A stretch of DNA of 64,000 nucleotides from Bacteroidales bacterium (GCA_022837485.1 JALHHH010000004.1:11628-75627); one strand, 5' to 3'. Shown: positions 9,307 to 17,783, counted from the first letter of the stretch. A program made the numbers and translations. The notes: a model not told the origin generated them from the letters alone.

Positions 9307-10107
9307 TTAATTTATTACAATTTTTCCGGTGTGTAGGCCGGTAGAAGAATCAATGCTGTAAAGGTAAACACCCGACGGCAGCGACTGTACGTTAAGAGTA
9401 CATGTCCGGCTGCCGGGCATTAGCACGGCTTCCCTGACTACCAGCCCTGCCTGACTGCTTAACCGTAGGATTGCCGGAGCATGACCTGCCGAAAGTGGTA
9501 AAGGGATGATGACTTCTGTGGATGCAGGATTGGGGAATGCCGGTTGCAAAAACTGTGTGGAAAATTCAGGTACCGGCTCGTCAATAGAAGTTAAAGTGCC
9601 TGGCAGGTTATAGACTCTGGTTATTACGGCGTATAGTGTCAGAGAGTAGTCGTAGCTGTATGTAAGCAGCTTTGTTCCGGATGAGCTGGTATTGTATATA
9701 CTCAGATACTGGCATCCGGGAATGGTCAGTAACTCGCTCCCGTTTTCTTTTATAATTTTTGTATTGTAAGTATAGTATTGGTTTACTGCATCATAGTAAT
9801 AATAAATGTATGCCAGACAAAGCGTGTTATTGGTTGTAAACAGGTTTTCACTTACAAACTTAATGTCGTACAGGTAATTTCCGGAAGGTACATTCAGGTT
9901 TATGGTTTTCCATAAGGTGTGATCGGTGTTGTATATTCTGCATTGGTTTAGTCCGGCATCCATCAGAAAAAATTTGTCTCCTGAAACGGACAGATGAGTA
10001 TACGTTCCCGAATGGTTGTAGGAATTTTCGAAAACAATCTGGGAAAATGAGGTAAAATGCCCTGAAATCAGAGAAAAAAGCAGCAGGTTGGTTAACAGGC
10101 GTTTCAT
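9307..10107 (-). CDS. secreted protein with T9SS type A sorting domain
   Basis: With the start at 10107 the product has 266 residues and begins with a classical signal peptide (MKRLLTNLLLFSLISGHFTS). The reading frame extends 29 codons further upstream, but that part is not signal-like. Residues 25-180 look like a beta-rich repeat or propeller fragment without a recognised family. The C-terminal 80 residues are a type IX secretion sorting domain: PAFPNPASTEV (the FPNPA box), then LPSGVYLYSI and a final GKIVIN. Such proteins cross the outer membrane through the T9SS and are attached to the surface or released. The function of the passenger is unknown. Confidence 0.85.
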   Translation of the reverse strand: MKRLLTNLLLFSLISGHFTSFSQIVFENSYNHSGTYTHLSVSGDKFFLMDAGLNQCRIYNTDHTLWKTINLNVPSGNYLYDIKFVSENLFTTNNTLCLAYIYYYYDAVNQYYTYNTKIIKENGSELLTIPGCQYLSIYNTSSSGTKLLTYSYDYSLTLYAVITRVYNLPGTLTSIDEPVPEFSTQFLQPAFPNPASTEVIIPLPLSAGHAPAILRLSSQAGLVVREAVLMPGSRTCTLNVQSLPSGVYLYSIDSSTGLHTGKIVIN

Positions 10108-10339
10108 AAGTGTTATAATTGTGGTTATGGTTACTGGAAATTGCCTCTCCTGAACGGAGCACAAATTTACCCCGAGGCGTTCAACGTTTTTCATAGTATT
10201 ATTGCTAACTTTTACAAGATTTGCCGGATGTCACAGATCTTTCAGGGTTTTATTCTAGGTTTGCTTCAGGCAAATAATTGAGCTTGCCTTATGATTGGTT
10301 TATTTGAACAGGCATAAGTGGGTAAATTAGTTTTTTCAG

Positions 10340-11407
10340 ATGAAAATTTCACCGGAATCAGCAGCTTACGCGAAGGATATGCGGATTAAAGAACCTGACA
10401 TGTTGAAAGGGCTTGCGGTAGTGCTTATGATTCAGGTACATATTACTGAATTGCTGGCAACGCCGGAGTTTTTCGACAGCTTTGCCGGGAATATTTCCCT
10501 GTTTCTCGGCGGAGTTCCTGCCGCTCCTGTTTTTATGGTAATGATGGGATTTTTTGCGGCCAGAGCCCGGGGAACCCGTCAGGGCAGGATTTACCGGGCA
10601 CTAAAGCTTCTCGTTTGGGGGCTTTTGTTGAATGCCGGCTTGAATCTGCACTTATTGTTGAAGATTCTCTCGGGGGCGGTTAGTGCCGATCCTGTGGCAT
10701 ACCTCTTTGGGGTGGATATTCTGTATCTGGCGGGATTGAGTTTGCTCATTGCTGAATTGGTGCGTCACCTTTTTAGAGAGAATGTCTTAGCCTGGTTTGC
10801 TGCGGCTTTGTTCGCGGCATGGGCTTCCACGGTTATTCCCCCATACTCCGGTGAAACTTCTGTACTGAACTATGTAACGGCATTTTGCTGCGGTAAACAG
10901 TGGTGGTCCTATTTTCCGCTTTTCCCGTGGCTGGCTTATCCTTTTGCCGGTATTGCCGGATTTTTTTTGCTGAAAACACATGCGTTAAATCTGTCGGTTA
11001 AAAGTAACCGCTGCATTATAGCCGTTGTCTCCGCTGTTATGGTAATCCTTGCATTCCCCTTCGGATTCAGGGTATCCGCTTATCTGCCCGCTTATTACCA
11101 TCATGGAGTAGGTTTTTTTCTGTGGGCACTTTCATTTGTTGTGTTTATAACGACAATGGCTTCATTCATTCCCCGGCACTGGTATAACTTTTTCCTGCTC
11201 CGGTTTTTTGTTTATACAGGTAGAAAGGTTACTTCATTCTATGTCTTCCAATGGCTTATAATCGGAAATATTTCTACTTCGATTTACAGATCACAAAAGG
11301 CGGAGATTCTGCCGCTGTGGTTTTTGGGAGTTACTCTTTTGTCGTGGATTCTGGTCCTAATATGGAATCACCGGAAAAGTCTTACCGCTCCACCCGAATT
11401 CAGGTAG
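10340..11407 (+). CDS. polytopic acyltransferase-like membrane protein (DUF1624/HGSNAT-like)
   Basis: The 355-residue protein has about nine or ten membrane helices. The N-terminal part, DMLKGLAVVLMIQVHI, resembles the RSLDxLRGxxMxxMxxxH-type motif of the DUF1624/heparan-alpha-glucosaminide N-acetyltransferase-like and acyltransferase families, in which a membrane His takes part in acyl transfer. Further features are PVFMVMMGFFAARARG and a late FYVFQWLIIG helix. The acceptor is unknown; surface sugar acetylation is a reasonable guess from family membership only. It converges with the LuxR-type gene at 11480, and an imperfect inverted repeat lies in the short gap. Confidence 0.7.
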   Translation: MKISPESAAYAKDMRIKEPDMLKGLAVVLMIQVHITELLATPEFFDSFAGNISLFLGGVPAAPVFMVMMGFFAARARGTRQGRIYRALKLLVWGLLLNAGLNLHLLLKILSGAVSADPVAYLFGVDILYLAGLSLLIAELVRHLFRENVLAWFAAALFAAWASTVIPPYSGETSVLNYVTAFCCGKQWWSYFPLFPWLAYPFAGIAGFFLLKTHALNLSVKSNRCIIAVVSAVMVILAFPFGFRVSAYLPAYYHHGVGFFLWALSFVVFITTMASFIPRHWYNFFLLRFFVYTGRKVTSFYVFQWLIIGNISTSIYRSQKAEILPLWFLGVTLLSWILVLIWNHRKSLTAPPEFR

Positions 11408-11479
11408 ATTCACATACCGGTAAAGTGCCGTACCGGAGTACGTGAATGCAGATCTGTGTCCGTAAATCATTCAGCTTCT

Positions 11480-12139
11480 TTAAAGCTCATTCAGGCTGAT
11501 AAGCTCATGCCTCAGTGCGTATAAAATCAGGTTGACGGTATTAGGTACACCGGCCTTTTCGAGCATTCTCGACTTATGGCCTTCAATGGTTCTGATTTTT
11601 AAGTTCATGCGACGGGAAATATCGGCATTTGTCAGCCCCATCCCAATATAACGGATAATAATTTTTTCTTTCTCAGTCCATTCAGGCTCTTCCCTCACAT
11701 TCTCGCTTTCGCTGATTTGTTGATTCCTCCGGCTCAGGTAAGGGATTATCTCCGGAGAGATATAGATTTCTCCTGACTGGATTTTGTTCAATGCCAGGAT
11801 AAATTCACTCTCATTTACTCCTTTGTGAATGATTCCGTCCATCCCCTTTTCAAATGCCATCAGCAGATCGCGATGTTTTGAATTGGTCGTCAGCAGAGCC
11901 GATTTTAATCCCGGAAATTCTTCTTTTAACGAAACCGCCGAATCGATGGCTGCTTTCAATGGCACAGCAAAAATCAGAAGCAGATCGACGCCCTGCTGGT
12001 GTAGGCAGCCCTTAAACGAATTACAATTTTGTTCCTCACCGCTGATCTCAAATTCGGGATGCCGGGACAGGATTTTTCGTATGCCTTCACGAAAAATCAC
12101 ATGGGGATCACTGATGTAAATCCGGTAAGGTTTATCCAT
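11480..12139 (-). CDS. LuxR-type response regulator with degenerate receiver domain
   Basis: The 219-residue protein has a receiver-like N-terminal half and a C-terminal NarL/LuxR helix-turn-helix (about residues 150-215: TEKEKIIIRYIGMGLTNADI then RTIEGHKSRMLEKAG). In the receiver, the acidic Asp11 remains, but the strand that normally carries the phosphorylated Asp reads VDLLLIFAVP; Ile56 occupies the Asp position when aligned with its neighbour's FVILDLMMPG. It is therefore unlikely to be controlled by phosphorylation. It lies 24 bases downstream of the second regulator gene, probably in one operon. Both C-termini end with LxLYALxxELxSL, so they are likely tandem duplicates. No histidine kinase is nearby. 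Confidence 0.88.
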   Translation of the reverse strand: MDKPYRIYISDPHVIFREGIRKILSRHPEFEISGEEQNCNSFKGCLHQQGVDLLLIFAVPLKAAIDSAVSLKEEFPGLKSALLTTNSKHRDLLMAFEKGMDGIIHKGVNESEFILALNKIQSGEIYISPEIIPYLSRRNQQISESENVREEPEWTEKEKIIIRYIGMGLTNADISRRMNLKIRTIEGHKSRMLEKAGVPNTVNLILYALRHELISLNEL

Positions 12140-12163
12140 AATATGGTAATTCCCTTAAGTTTA

Positions 12164-12877
12164 TTATGTGTTGTTGAAGAGATTAAGCTGTTCCTTTGTA
12201 AGGGGGTGAACGTACTCGGAAGTACTTCGGTAACCAATATCCTCAAGGGATACCAGTTCATTTTTTAAAGCATAAAGCACAAGTCCAAGGGTGGATTTCT
12301 GGGATGCCTTGGTAAGCATATTCGAGCGGTGTTTTTCAACTGTCCGGTTGCTGATAAACAGTCGTTCCGCAATTTCGTGCAGACTGAAACCGTTGCACAT
12401 TAGCTGAAGGATTTCCATTTCCCTCTGTGAAAAATCTACCAGGTGTTTTCCCGGCATATTGTGCCGGATTACCATGCCCACAAGTTCGGGAGAGAAATAC
12501 GGCGTACAGCTGGCTGCATCCGTCATGGCTCTGATGATCTGCTGAAAACCTTCGGTTTTCAATATATACCCAAAAATTCCCATATCCAGCAAGCGGGAAA
12601 GCTCTTCACGTTCTACCAGGGCACTGAATATGATTACTTTAATGGATGGCTGAAGCTCAATCGCTCTCCGGGCTACCTCACATCCGGGCATCCCGGGCAT
12701 CATCAGATCCAGAATCACAAACTCAGGCGCAGTGCGCTCAAGAAGCCCGAGAAACTCCTCTCCATTTGATGCTTCCGCAACAATCTCATACAACCTTGTA
12801 TATCCCAGAATACCACGAAGACCCGTCCTGACAACTACATCATCATCTACAATCACGATCCTCTTCAGTGCTGACAT
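12164..12877 (-). CDS. LuxR/NarL-family response regulator
   Basis: The 237-residue protein has an intact receiver domain: acidic pair Asp11-Asp12, phosphoacceptor Asp57 in FVILDLMMPG, conserved Ser/Thr in IIFSAL and Lys in ILKTEG. A LuxR-type helix-turn-helix follows (about residues 145-210; FSQREMEILQLMCNGFSLHEI then SNRTVEKHRSNMLTKAS). An extra 25-residue tail ends in LTKEQLNLFNNT. It should bind DNA after phosphorylation. It is the first gene of a two-gene set with the degenerate regulator downstream. The cognate kinase is not in the window, so input and targets are unknown. Confidence 0.92.
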   Translation of the reverse strand: MSALKRIVIVDDDVVVRTGLRGILGYTRLYEIVAEASNGEEFLGLLERTAPEFVILDLMMPGMPGCEVARRAIELQPSIKVIIFSALVEREELSRLLDMGIFGYILKTEGFQQIIRAMTDAASCTPYFSPELVGMVIRHNMPGKHLVDFSQREMEILQLMCNGFSLHEIAERLFISNRTVEKHRSNMLTKASQKSTLGLVLYALKNELVSLEDIGYRSTSEYVHPLTKEQLNLFNNT

Positions 12878-13481
12878 CTATAGGCTTGTTTGAATTTGCA
12901 GGCGTTGGCGGTGTGTTAAAAAAACTTGACACCAGTGATTTCAAATTTTGAGAAAATTCGTTCTGTCAAAATTAATGGAAATTTTATTCATATGCAACTC
13001 ATACATGCGTAAAAACGCGTAGTAAAAATATAATATTATACGCTTTGAAGGGAATTGTTCTCGTCATATTTTTACATTCAAACCCGGATGCCTTCTTTAA
13101 AGGATTGATGTTAAGGTAAGCAGCCTATTGGAAAGTGAAGAAAGTTAAATACGTACGGAGTTTTTCAGGATCGGGTTTATTGATCTTTTTTGCCATGATA
13201 TCTCTGCGTTTACAGGTACTTTTTGAATAGGATATCGTTTGGATCAGGGATTCATGAATTGACGAATCCTACTGTAAACAGAGGATATTCGTCGTCCGGA
13301 AATATAAAAAGAAGTTTTAACCAATATTAACCACAATTAGCCTGACCCTCCCGAGAAACATTTGGGACAGGATTGAGAAATCCGAAATCAGATGAACCCG
13401 GTAATTCAATGCCAGTATTAAAACCGGTTCCGCTCATAAGGGCAGAGACTTGCGAAGGGTGATTTCCAGTGATGCGGAATC
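12878..13481. other. gene-free intergenic region with nested inverted repeats
   Basis: About 600 bases without a convincing reading frame. The first 200 bases are AT-rich. At 13198-13288 two arms form an imperfect long stem: ATATCTCTGCGTTTACAGGTA (13198-13218) against TACTGTAAACAGAGGATAT (13270-13288), with two or three bulges. Inside the loop is a second hairpin, GGATTC (13248-13253) with GAATCC (13264-13269). A strong terminator-like hairpin follows at 13482. This could be a small structured RNA or a long leader, but I can match it to no known RNA family. Confidence 0.4.
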
Positions 13482-13526
13482 AAAAACAAATGAGGTTATT
13501 CTCGCCGGAATAACCTCTTTGTTTTT
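13482..13526. terminator. long terminator-like hairpin
   Basis: The arms AAACAAATGAGGTTATTC and GAATAACCTCTTTGTTT pair over about 18-20 bases with a single bulged T and a loop of six. A T-rich tail follows in both directions, so it could stop transcription from either side. On the plus strand it would end a transcript from the otherwise unexplained region 12878-13481. Confidence 0.6.
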
Positions 13527-13542
13527 GTTATCGTGATCGCTG

Positions 13543-13571
13543 AAAAAAAAGCCCTGATAATCAGGGCTTTT
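13543..13571 (-). terminator. intrinsic terminator of the tRNA-Val gene
   Basis: Read on the minus strand, a stem AAAGCCCTGAT / ATCAGGGCTTT is followed by a run of eight T. It starts four bases after the 3' end of the tRNA-Val gene. Confidence 0.8.
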
Positions 13572-13574
13572 ATG

Positions 13575-13649
13575 TGGGATGTACTGGACTCGAACCAGTG
13601 ACCCCCGCCCTGTCAAGGCGATGCTCTGAACCAACTGAGCTAACATCCC
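13575..13649 (-). tRNA. tRNA-Val (GAC)
   Basis: The minus strand folds as a complete cloverleaf. The acceptor stem is GGGATGT with ACATCCC and discriminator A. The D-arm includes AGCTCAGTTGGTTCAGAGC. The anticodon stem TCGCC/GGCGG encloses the loop TTGACAG, giving anticodon GAC (valine). The T-arm contains GGTTCGAGTCC. CCA is not encoded. An 85-residue reading frame across it is only a shadow. Confidence 0.93.
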
Positions 13650-13659
13650 GGAGGAAGTG

Positions 13660-13692
13660 CAAAAGTAATAATTTTCAGCTTTAACAGTCAAA
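13660..13692 (-). promoter_or_regulatory. promoter of tRNA-Val, Bacteroidota type
   Basis: On the minus strand TTTG (13692-13689) is followed after 21 bases by TACTTTTG (13667-13660), matching the TTTG / TAnnTTTG promoter of this phylum. It lies 10 bases upstream of the tRNA. Confidence 0.65.
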
Positions 13693-13826
13693 AGTCATTT
13701 ATTTTTTTACTCTGCACTTTTTATAGCTTTTACATGGCCGGATGATTGGAGCTCACTATCTTTGGCAACGGTAAATCCTCCGTTTTACCGGGAGTATTAC
13801 TGTAATTATTAATTTTCGAAAGATTT

Positions 13827-16037
13827 ATGAAAAAGCTGATTTTTCCATTAGTTCTCGTTTTGGCACTTTTTCAGTTGCCATGTACTGTTTTTGCACAGGA
13901 ATCATACAAACCGTTTACTCTTGAAGACTTATTAAGGAGCCGGATTTTTGCATCTTCCTCCGTTCACGGCATCCGTTCGATGAACGACGGGATTCATTAT
14001 ACAACCATTGGTAATCAGGCCTCTTCCATCCTGAAATTCAGCTATAAAACTGGCGACAGCCTGGAAGCAATTCTGGATTTGCGTGCTCATGCTGACTGTC
14101 CGGTAAAAATGATTGTGGACTATGAATTCAGTGCCGATGAAGGGTCCATCCTTATTCAAAGCAATTACGAACCGCTTTACCGCCGCTCCTTTAAAGCCGA
14201 TTATTATGTTTACGACATCCGTAAAGCGGAATTCACCCCATTGTCGAACAAAGGTAAGCAGCAGCTGGCAACGTTTTCACCCGATGGTAAAAAAGTCGCA
14301 TTTGTAAGGGATAACAATATTTTTATTACAAATCTGGCTACCGGGGAAGAGCTGCAAATAACTACCGACGGCAAGTTCAATGAAATCATAAACGGTGCAC
14401 CCGACTGGGTTTATGAAGAGGAATTTGAATTCAACAAGGCATTTGACTGGTCGTCTGATGGCCGTAAGCTTGCCTACCTGAAGTTTGATGAGCGGAAAGT
14501 CATGATGTTCAATATGACCATGTTTCAGGGACAGAAGCCGGCTATCGATGAAAACGCAATCTATCCGGCCAATTCGCAGTTCAAGTATCCAAAAGCCGGA
14601 GAAGATAACTCTAAGGTAAGTCTTCATATCTATAATCTTGAGTCTGGTAATACCCTCCGGGTTGGTACAGGCCCCGAACAGGATCAGTATATCCCGCGAA
14701 TCCGCTTTATGAAGAATCCGGATGAACTGGCATTTCTGAGGCTAAACCGCTTGCAGAACAAACTTGAAATTCTGAAGGCCGATGCCAGAAGCGGCACCAG
14801 CCAGGTAATATTTCTCGAAGAAAATGCGAAATACATCGACGAAGGAAACTTTGATAACATTCATTTTCTCCCCGATGGGAAGCTCTTTACAATAACCAGC
14901 GAAAGAGACGGTTACACTCATCTGTATCTCTGTTCCGCAGACGGTAGCGGGATACGTCAGCTTACCAGCGGAGCCTTTGATGTAACGGCATTTTACGGCT
15001 ACGATCCTGCCGGTAAACAATTCTATTACCAGGCTGCCGCTAAGTCGCCGCTTTCGCGGGAAGTGTATTCGGTCAGCCTTGACGGGAAGAAATTACGTGC
15101 AGTTTCCCGCAGCAACGGAACCAATTCAGCCAGTTTCAGCAGCACATTCCGGTATTTTATCAACACCAGTTCCTCTGTGACAACGCCACCGTTGTACACT
15201 CTGCACGAAGCGTCAGGCAGACAGATTCGCGTACTTGAAGACAATGCAGCACTGGCAGCCCGAATAAAAGAGTATAATCCGCCAAAAAAAGAGTTTTTTA
15301 CCTTCACTACCTCAGAGGGTATAGAACTTAACGGATGGGTAATTTATCCACATGGTTTCAGTCCTGAAAAGCGTTATCCGGTTGTGATGAACCAGTACAG
15401 CGGGCCCAACTCCCAGGAGGTACTCGATCGATGGTCTGTCGGATTTGATGAGTATCTGGCAAACAAGGGATATATTGTAATGAGTGTTGACCCCAGGGGT
15501 ACCGGAGCTAGGGGAGAGGCTTTCCGCAAAGTTACGTACCTTCAGCTGGGCAAGTATGAAACGGCCGATCAGGTTGAGGCTGCGCGGTATGCGGCCTCTC
15601 TCCCATACGTCGACCCTGCCAGGATTGCCATCTGGGGCTGGAGTTACGGGGGCTTTATCTCATCATCGTGCATGGTAAAAGGACAGGGTGCTTTCAGAGT
15701 GGGAATAGCAGTGGCTCCCGTTACCAACTGGCGTTATTACGACAATATATATACGGAGCGTTTCATGCGCAGGCCTCAGGAAAATGCTGAAGGCTACGAC
15801 CAGAATTCTCCCCTGTTTTTTGCAGGAGATCTTAAGGGCAAGCTGTTACTCATTCATGGTACTGCTGATGATAACGTGCATGTGCAAAATACCCTTGAAT
15901 TTGCCGAACGTCTGGTTCAGGAAGGAAAACAGTTTGATATGATGCTTTACACCAACCGGAATCACGGCATCTACGGCGGAAATACGCGCATGCATTTATT
16001 TACGCTTATCGAGAATTACCTGAACGATAACCTTTGA
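13827..16037 (+). CDS. dipeptidyl peptidase IV family serine peptidase (S9B)
   Basis: The 736-residue protein has an N-terminal signal peptide (about residues 1-24), an eight-bladed beta-propeller (about 40-490) and a C-terminal alpha/beta-hydrolase domain. The catalytic triad is visible: Ser606 in GWSYGG, Asp681 in HGTADDNVH and His713 in NRNHGIYGG. The double-Glu motif that holds the substrate amino terminus is seen as VYEEEFEF. DPP IV removes X-Pro or X-Ala dipeptides from peptide N-termini, here in the periplasm or at the cell surface. This fits an organism that lives on proteins and peptides. The gene is monocistronic, with rpsU downstream under its own promoter. Confidence 0.95.
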   Translation: MKKLIFPLVLVLALFQLPCTVFAQESYKPFTLEDLLRSRIFASSSVHGIRSMNDGIHYTTIGNQASSILKFSYKTGDSLEAILDLRAHADCPVKMIVDYEFSADEGSILIQSNYEPLYRRSFKADYYVYDIRKAEFTPLSNKGKQQLATFSPDGKKVAFVRDNNIFITNLATGEELQITTDGKFNEIINGAPDWVYEEEFEFNKAFDWSSDGRKLAYLKFDERKVMMFNMTMFQGQKPAIDENAIYPANSQFKYPKAGEDNSKVSLHIYNLESGNTLRVGTGPEQDQYIPRIRFMKNPDELAFLRLNRLQNKLEILKADARSGTSQVIFLEENAKYIDEGNFDNIHFLPDGKLFTITSERDGYTHLYLCSADGSGIRQLTSGAFDVTAFYGYDPAGKQFYYQAAAKSPLSREVYSVSLDGKKLRAVSRSNGTNSASFSSTFRYFINTSSSVTTPPLYTLHEASGRQIRVLEDNAALAARIKEYNPPKKEFFTFTTSEGIELNGWVIYPHGFSPEKRYPVVMNQYSGPNSQEVLDRWSVGFDEYLANKGYIVMSVDPRGTGARGEAFRKVTYLQLGKYETADQVEAARYAASLPYVDPARIAIWGWSYGGFISSSCMVKGQGAFRVGIAVAPVTNWRYYDNIYTERFMRRPQENAEGYDQNSPLFFAGDLKGKLLLIHGTADDNVHVQNTLEFAERLVQEGKQFDMMLYTNRNHGIYGGNTRMHLFTLIENYLNDNL

Positions 16038-16127
16038 ATCCCGCTGGTACAAAGGCCCTTCCGGGTGACTGATAAATACGGTTGCGCGTCAATAACAGGG
16101 TATCGTTAAAAATTAATGTATTATCTT

Positions 16128-16158
16128 TTTGATAATTCGAAAATTCGTTCTACCTTTG
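16128..16158 (+). promoter_or_regulatory. promoter of rpsU, Bacteroidota type
   Basis: TTTG (16128-16131), a spacer of exactly 19 bases, then TACCTTTG (16151-16158) match the TTTG-N19-TAnnTTTG consensus. The leader to the rpsU ATG is about 50 bases. Confidence 0.8.
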
Positions 16159-16212
16159 CACCCCTTAAAAACTGTTTTATTTTTAACCTTAACAGAAAGA
16201 GAGCGTATTCGC

Positions 16213-16407
16213 ATGATTATCGTACCCGTAAAAGAAGGCGAGAACATTGACAGGGCCTTAAAGAAACTGAAACGCAAGTTTGAAAAAACCGGAGTGGTGA
16301 AGGAGCTGCGTGAAAGGCAGAAGTTTACCAAGCCGTCCGTCAAGAATCGTGAGCAGCGTCTGCATGCCATTTATGTGCAGCAGTTGCAGCAGGCCCAGGA
16401 TCAGTAA
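16213..16407 (+). CDS. rpsU: 30S ribosomal protein bS21
   Basis: The 64-residue basic protein begins MIIVPVKEGENIDRALKKLK and is a typical bS21, a late-binding small-subunit protein near the 3' end of 16S rRNA. I start it at 16213 because the longer frame from 16129 crosses the promoter. In Bacteroidota bS21, with bS18 and bS6, holds the anti-Shine-Dalgarno sequence; Tyr54 here lies at the position I recall as part of that contact. The sequence before the start has only a weak purine tract (AGAAAGAGAG). XerC and hpf follow on the same strand. Confidence 0.95.
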   Translation: MIIVPVKEGENIDRALKKLKRKFEKTGVVKELRERQKFTKPSVKNREQRLHAIYVQQLQQAQDQ

Positions 16408-16520
16408 TCGTCGCTTCATTTTAAGTGCGATTTAAGGAAGAAAATTTTGTTTTCCTGTAATAATGCCCTAACTTAGGCGTTACTTAATAAGGAAACATTG
16501 TTTTCTTCTTTTTTTATTTC

Positions 16521-17402
16521 ATGATAAGGGAAACTTTCTTCGACTACCTGAAACTCGCCAAGCGCTACTCACTGCATACGCTGAATGCATACAGAACTGA
16601 TCTGCATCAGTTTGAGTCCTATTGCAATGATACGTACGGTTTTCAATCGGATGAAGAAGTGACCTATGCGGTCGTTCGTTCCTGGATGGCCTTTCTGGTT
16701 GATGCCGGCTTATCTCCGCGCAGCATCAACCGCAAGCTTTCCTCTCTCCAGGTTTATTTTCGTTATCTTTTAAGAGAAAACCACATCCGGGTGAATCCGC
16801 TGCATAAAGCGGTGTCGCTTGGTACACCCTCCCGTTTACCGGTCTTTGTTTCAAAGCGTGAGATGAAGGGTTTAATAGAGAGGGGAGAGGAAAAAACCGG
16901 ATTTTCCGAAAGGCGCGATTTGCTGGTAATAGAGATACTCTATTCAACAGGAATAAGACTTTCCGAGTTGATCAACCTGAAGTTAACGGATCTGGACAAG
17001 TATAATCTTACACTAAAAGTGACGGGTAAGCGAAACAAACAGCGTATCATTCCGGTTAGTAAGATACTGATGGATCTGATTGATGAGTATCTGGAACATA
17101 GGATTTCCATAGCAGAGGCCGGTGTTGGGGAACTCATCGTAACGGATTCCGGACGTAAAGCGTATCCTGTTTTTATCTACAGGCTTGTTGAACGTTGTCT
17201 GGCAGAAGCCGGTGTAAAAGGCCGAAGAAGTCCGCACGTTCTAAGGCATACGTTTGCCACGCATCTGCTCAACGAAGGTGCAGATCTGAATGCAATCAAA
17301 GAGTTGCTCGGGCATTCAAGTCTGGCAGCGACGCAGGTATATACACACATAAGTGTGGAGAAATTAAAAACTATATATAAACTTGCCCACCCAAGGGCTT
17401 AA
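16521..17402 (+). CDS. tyrosine recombinase XerC/XerD
   Basis: The 293-residue protein has the SAM-like N-terminal core-binding domain (about 1-85) and a C-terminal catalytic domain (about 105-290). The catalytic residues are visible: Arg in STGIRLSEL, His and Arg in HVLRHTFATHLL, His in LLGHSSLAATQ and the nucleophile Tyr in QVYTHIS. Xer recombinases resolve chromosome dimers at dif. No transfer signs surround it, so it is the housekeeping enzyme and not an integrase of a mobile element. I cannot tell XerC from XerD with certainty. It ends 18 bases before hpf. Confidence 0.93.
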   Translation: MIRETFFDYLKLAKRYSLHTLNAYRTDLHQFESYCNDTYGFQSDEEVTYAVVRSWMAFLVDAGLSPRSINRKLSSLQVYFRYLLRENHIRVNPLHKAVSLGTPSRLPVFVSKREMKGLIERGEEKTGFSERRDLLVIEILYSTGIRLSELINLKLTDLDKYNLTLKVTGKRNKQRIIPVSKILMDLIDEYLEHRISIAEAGVGELIVTDSGRKAYPVFIYRLVERCLAEAGVKGRRSPHVLRHTFATHLLNEGADLNAIKELLGHSSLAATQVYTHISVEKLKTIYKLAHPRA

Positions 17403-17409
17403 CAAAAAA

Positions 17410-17416
17410 AGGAGGT
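17410..17416 (+). promoter_or_regulatory. perfect Shine-Dalgarno sequence before hpf
   Basis: AGGAGGT lies four bases before the hpf ATG. It is fully complementary to the anti-SD of 16S rRNA. Nearly every other gene start in this window lacks such a motif, as is normal in Bacteroidota. Confidence 0.85.
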
Positions 17417-17420
17417 TATC

Positions 17421-17717
17421 ATGAAGGTTAGCATCAATGCGGTTAAATTCAGAGCCGACAGAAAACTGGAGGATTTCATCAGCGATAAAGTTGAAAAACT
17501 TTCGACGGTTTACGATGGAATTTTGGGAAGCGAGGTAACCCTCAAGGTAGAAAATGTTGAATCCGCTGAAAATAAAACAGCAGAAATCAGACTGTTAATT
17601 AAAGGGAATGACCTTTTCGCCAAGAAGCAGAGCAAGACTTTTGAAGAGGCTACAGATACCGCTGTAGATGCACTCCGGAAGCAACTCGACAAGCACAAGG
17701 GAAAGTTCCGGAAATAA
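17421..17717 (+). CDS. hpf: ribosome hibernation-promoting factor, short HPF/RaiA family
   Basis: The 98-residue protein is of the short HPF/YfiA type, with the beta-alpha-beta pattern MKVSINAVKFRADRKLEDFI, then VEKLSTVYDGILGSEVTLKV and a basic C-terminus (DALRKQLDKHKGKFRK). It binds the mRNA and tRNA path of idle ribosomes and protects them in slow growth. It follows xerC by 18 bases and is preceded by a perfect AGGAGGT. It lies two genes after rpsU. Because bS21 sequesters the anti-SD in this phylum, translation of hpf may depend on the state of bS21; that link is inference. Confidence 0.93.
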   Translation: MKVSINAVKFRADRKLEDFISDKVEKLSTVYDGILGSEVTLKVENVESAENKTAEIRLLIKGNDLFAKKQSKTFEEATDTAVDALRKQLDKHKGKFRK

Positions 17718-17752
17718 AATTCAGGGTTGACACAAAAAAAAATCACAAAGTA

Positions 17753-17783
17753 TTTGTTCGTGTCAAAATAGTTCCTATTTTTG
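17753..17783 (+). promoter_or_regulatory. promoter of the tRNA-tuf-rpoBC block
   Basis: TTTG (17753-17756), exactly 19 bases, then TATTTTTG (17776-17783) match the Bacteroidota promoter consensus. Transcription should start a few bases downstream, inside the first arm of the hairpin at 17783-17817, and run into the tRNA cluster. Confidence 0.75.

Noticed and set aside
13090..13140. Possible SRP RNA from the motif GTAAGCAGCC
   Set aside because: Only this short match is present; the rest of the SRP Alu or domain IV hairpin is missing.
13434..13691. 85-codon reading frame on the minus strand
   Set aside because: It runs through the tRNA-Val gene and its terminator; the protein sequence is a translated tRNA.
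16521..17402. Tyrosine recombinase as sign of a mobile element
   Set aside because: It is a typical housekeeping Xer protein between rpsU and hpf, with no attachment sites or cargo genes.
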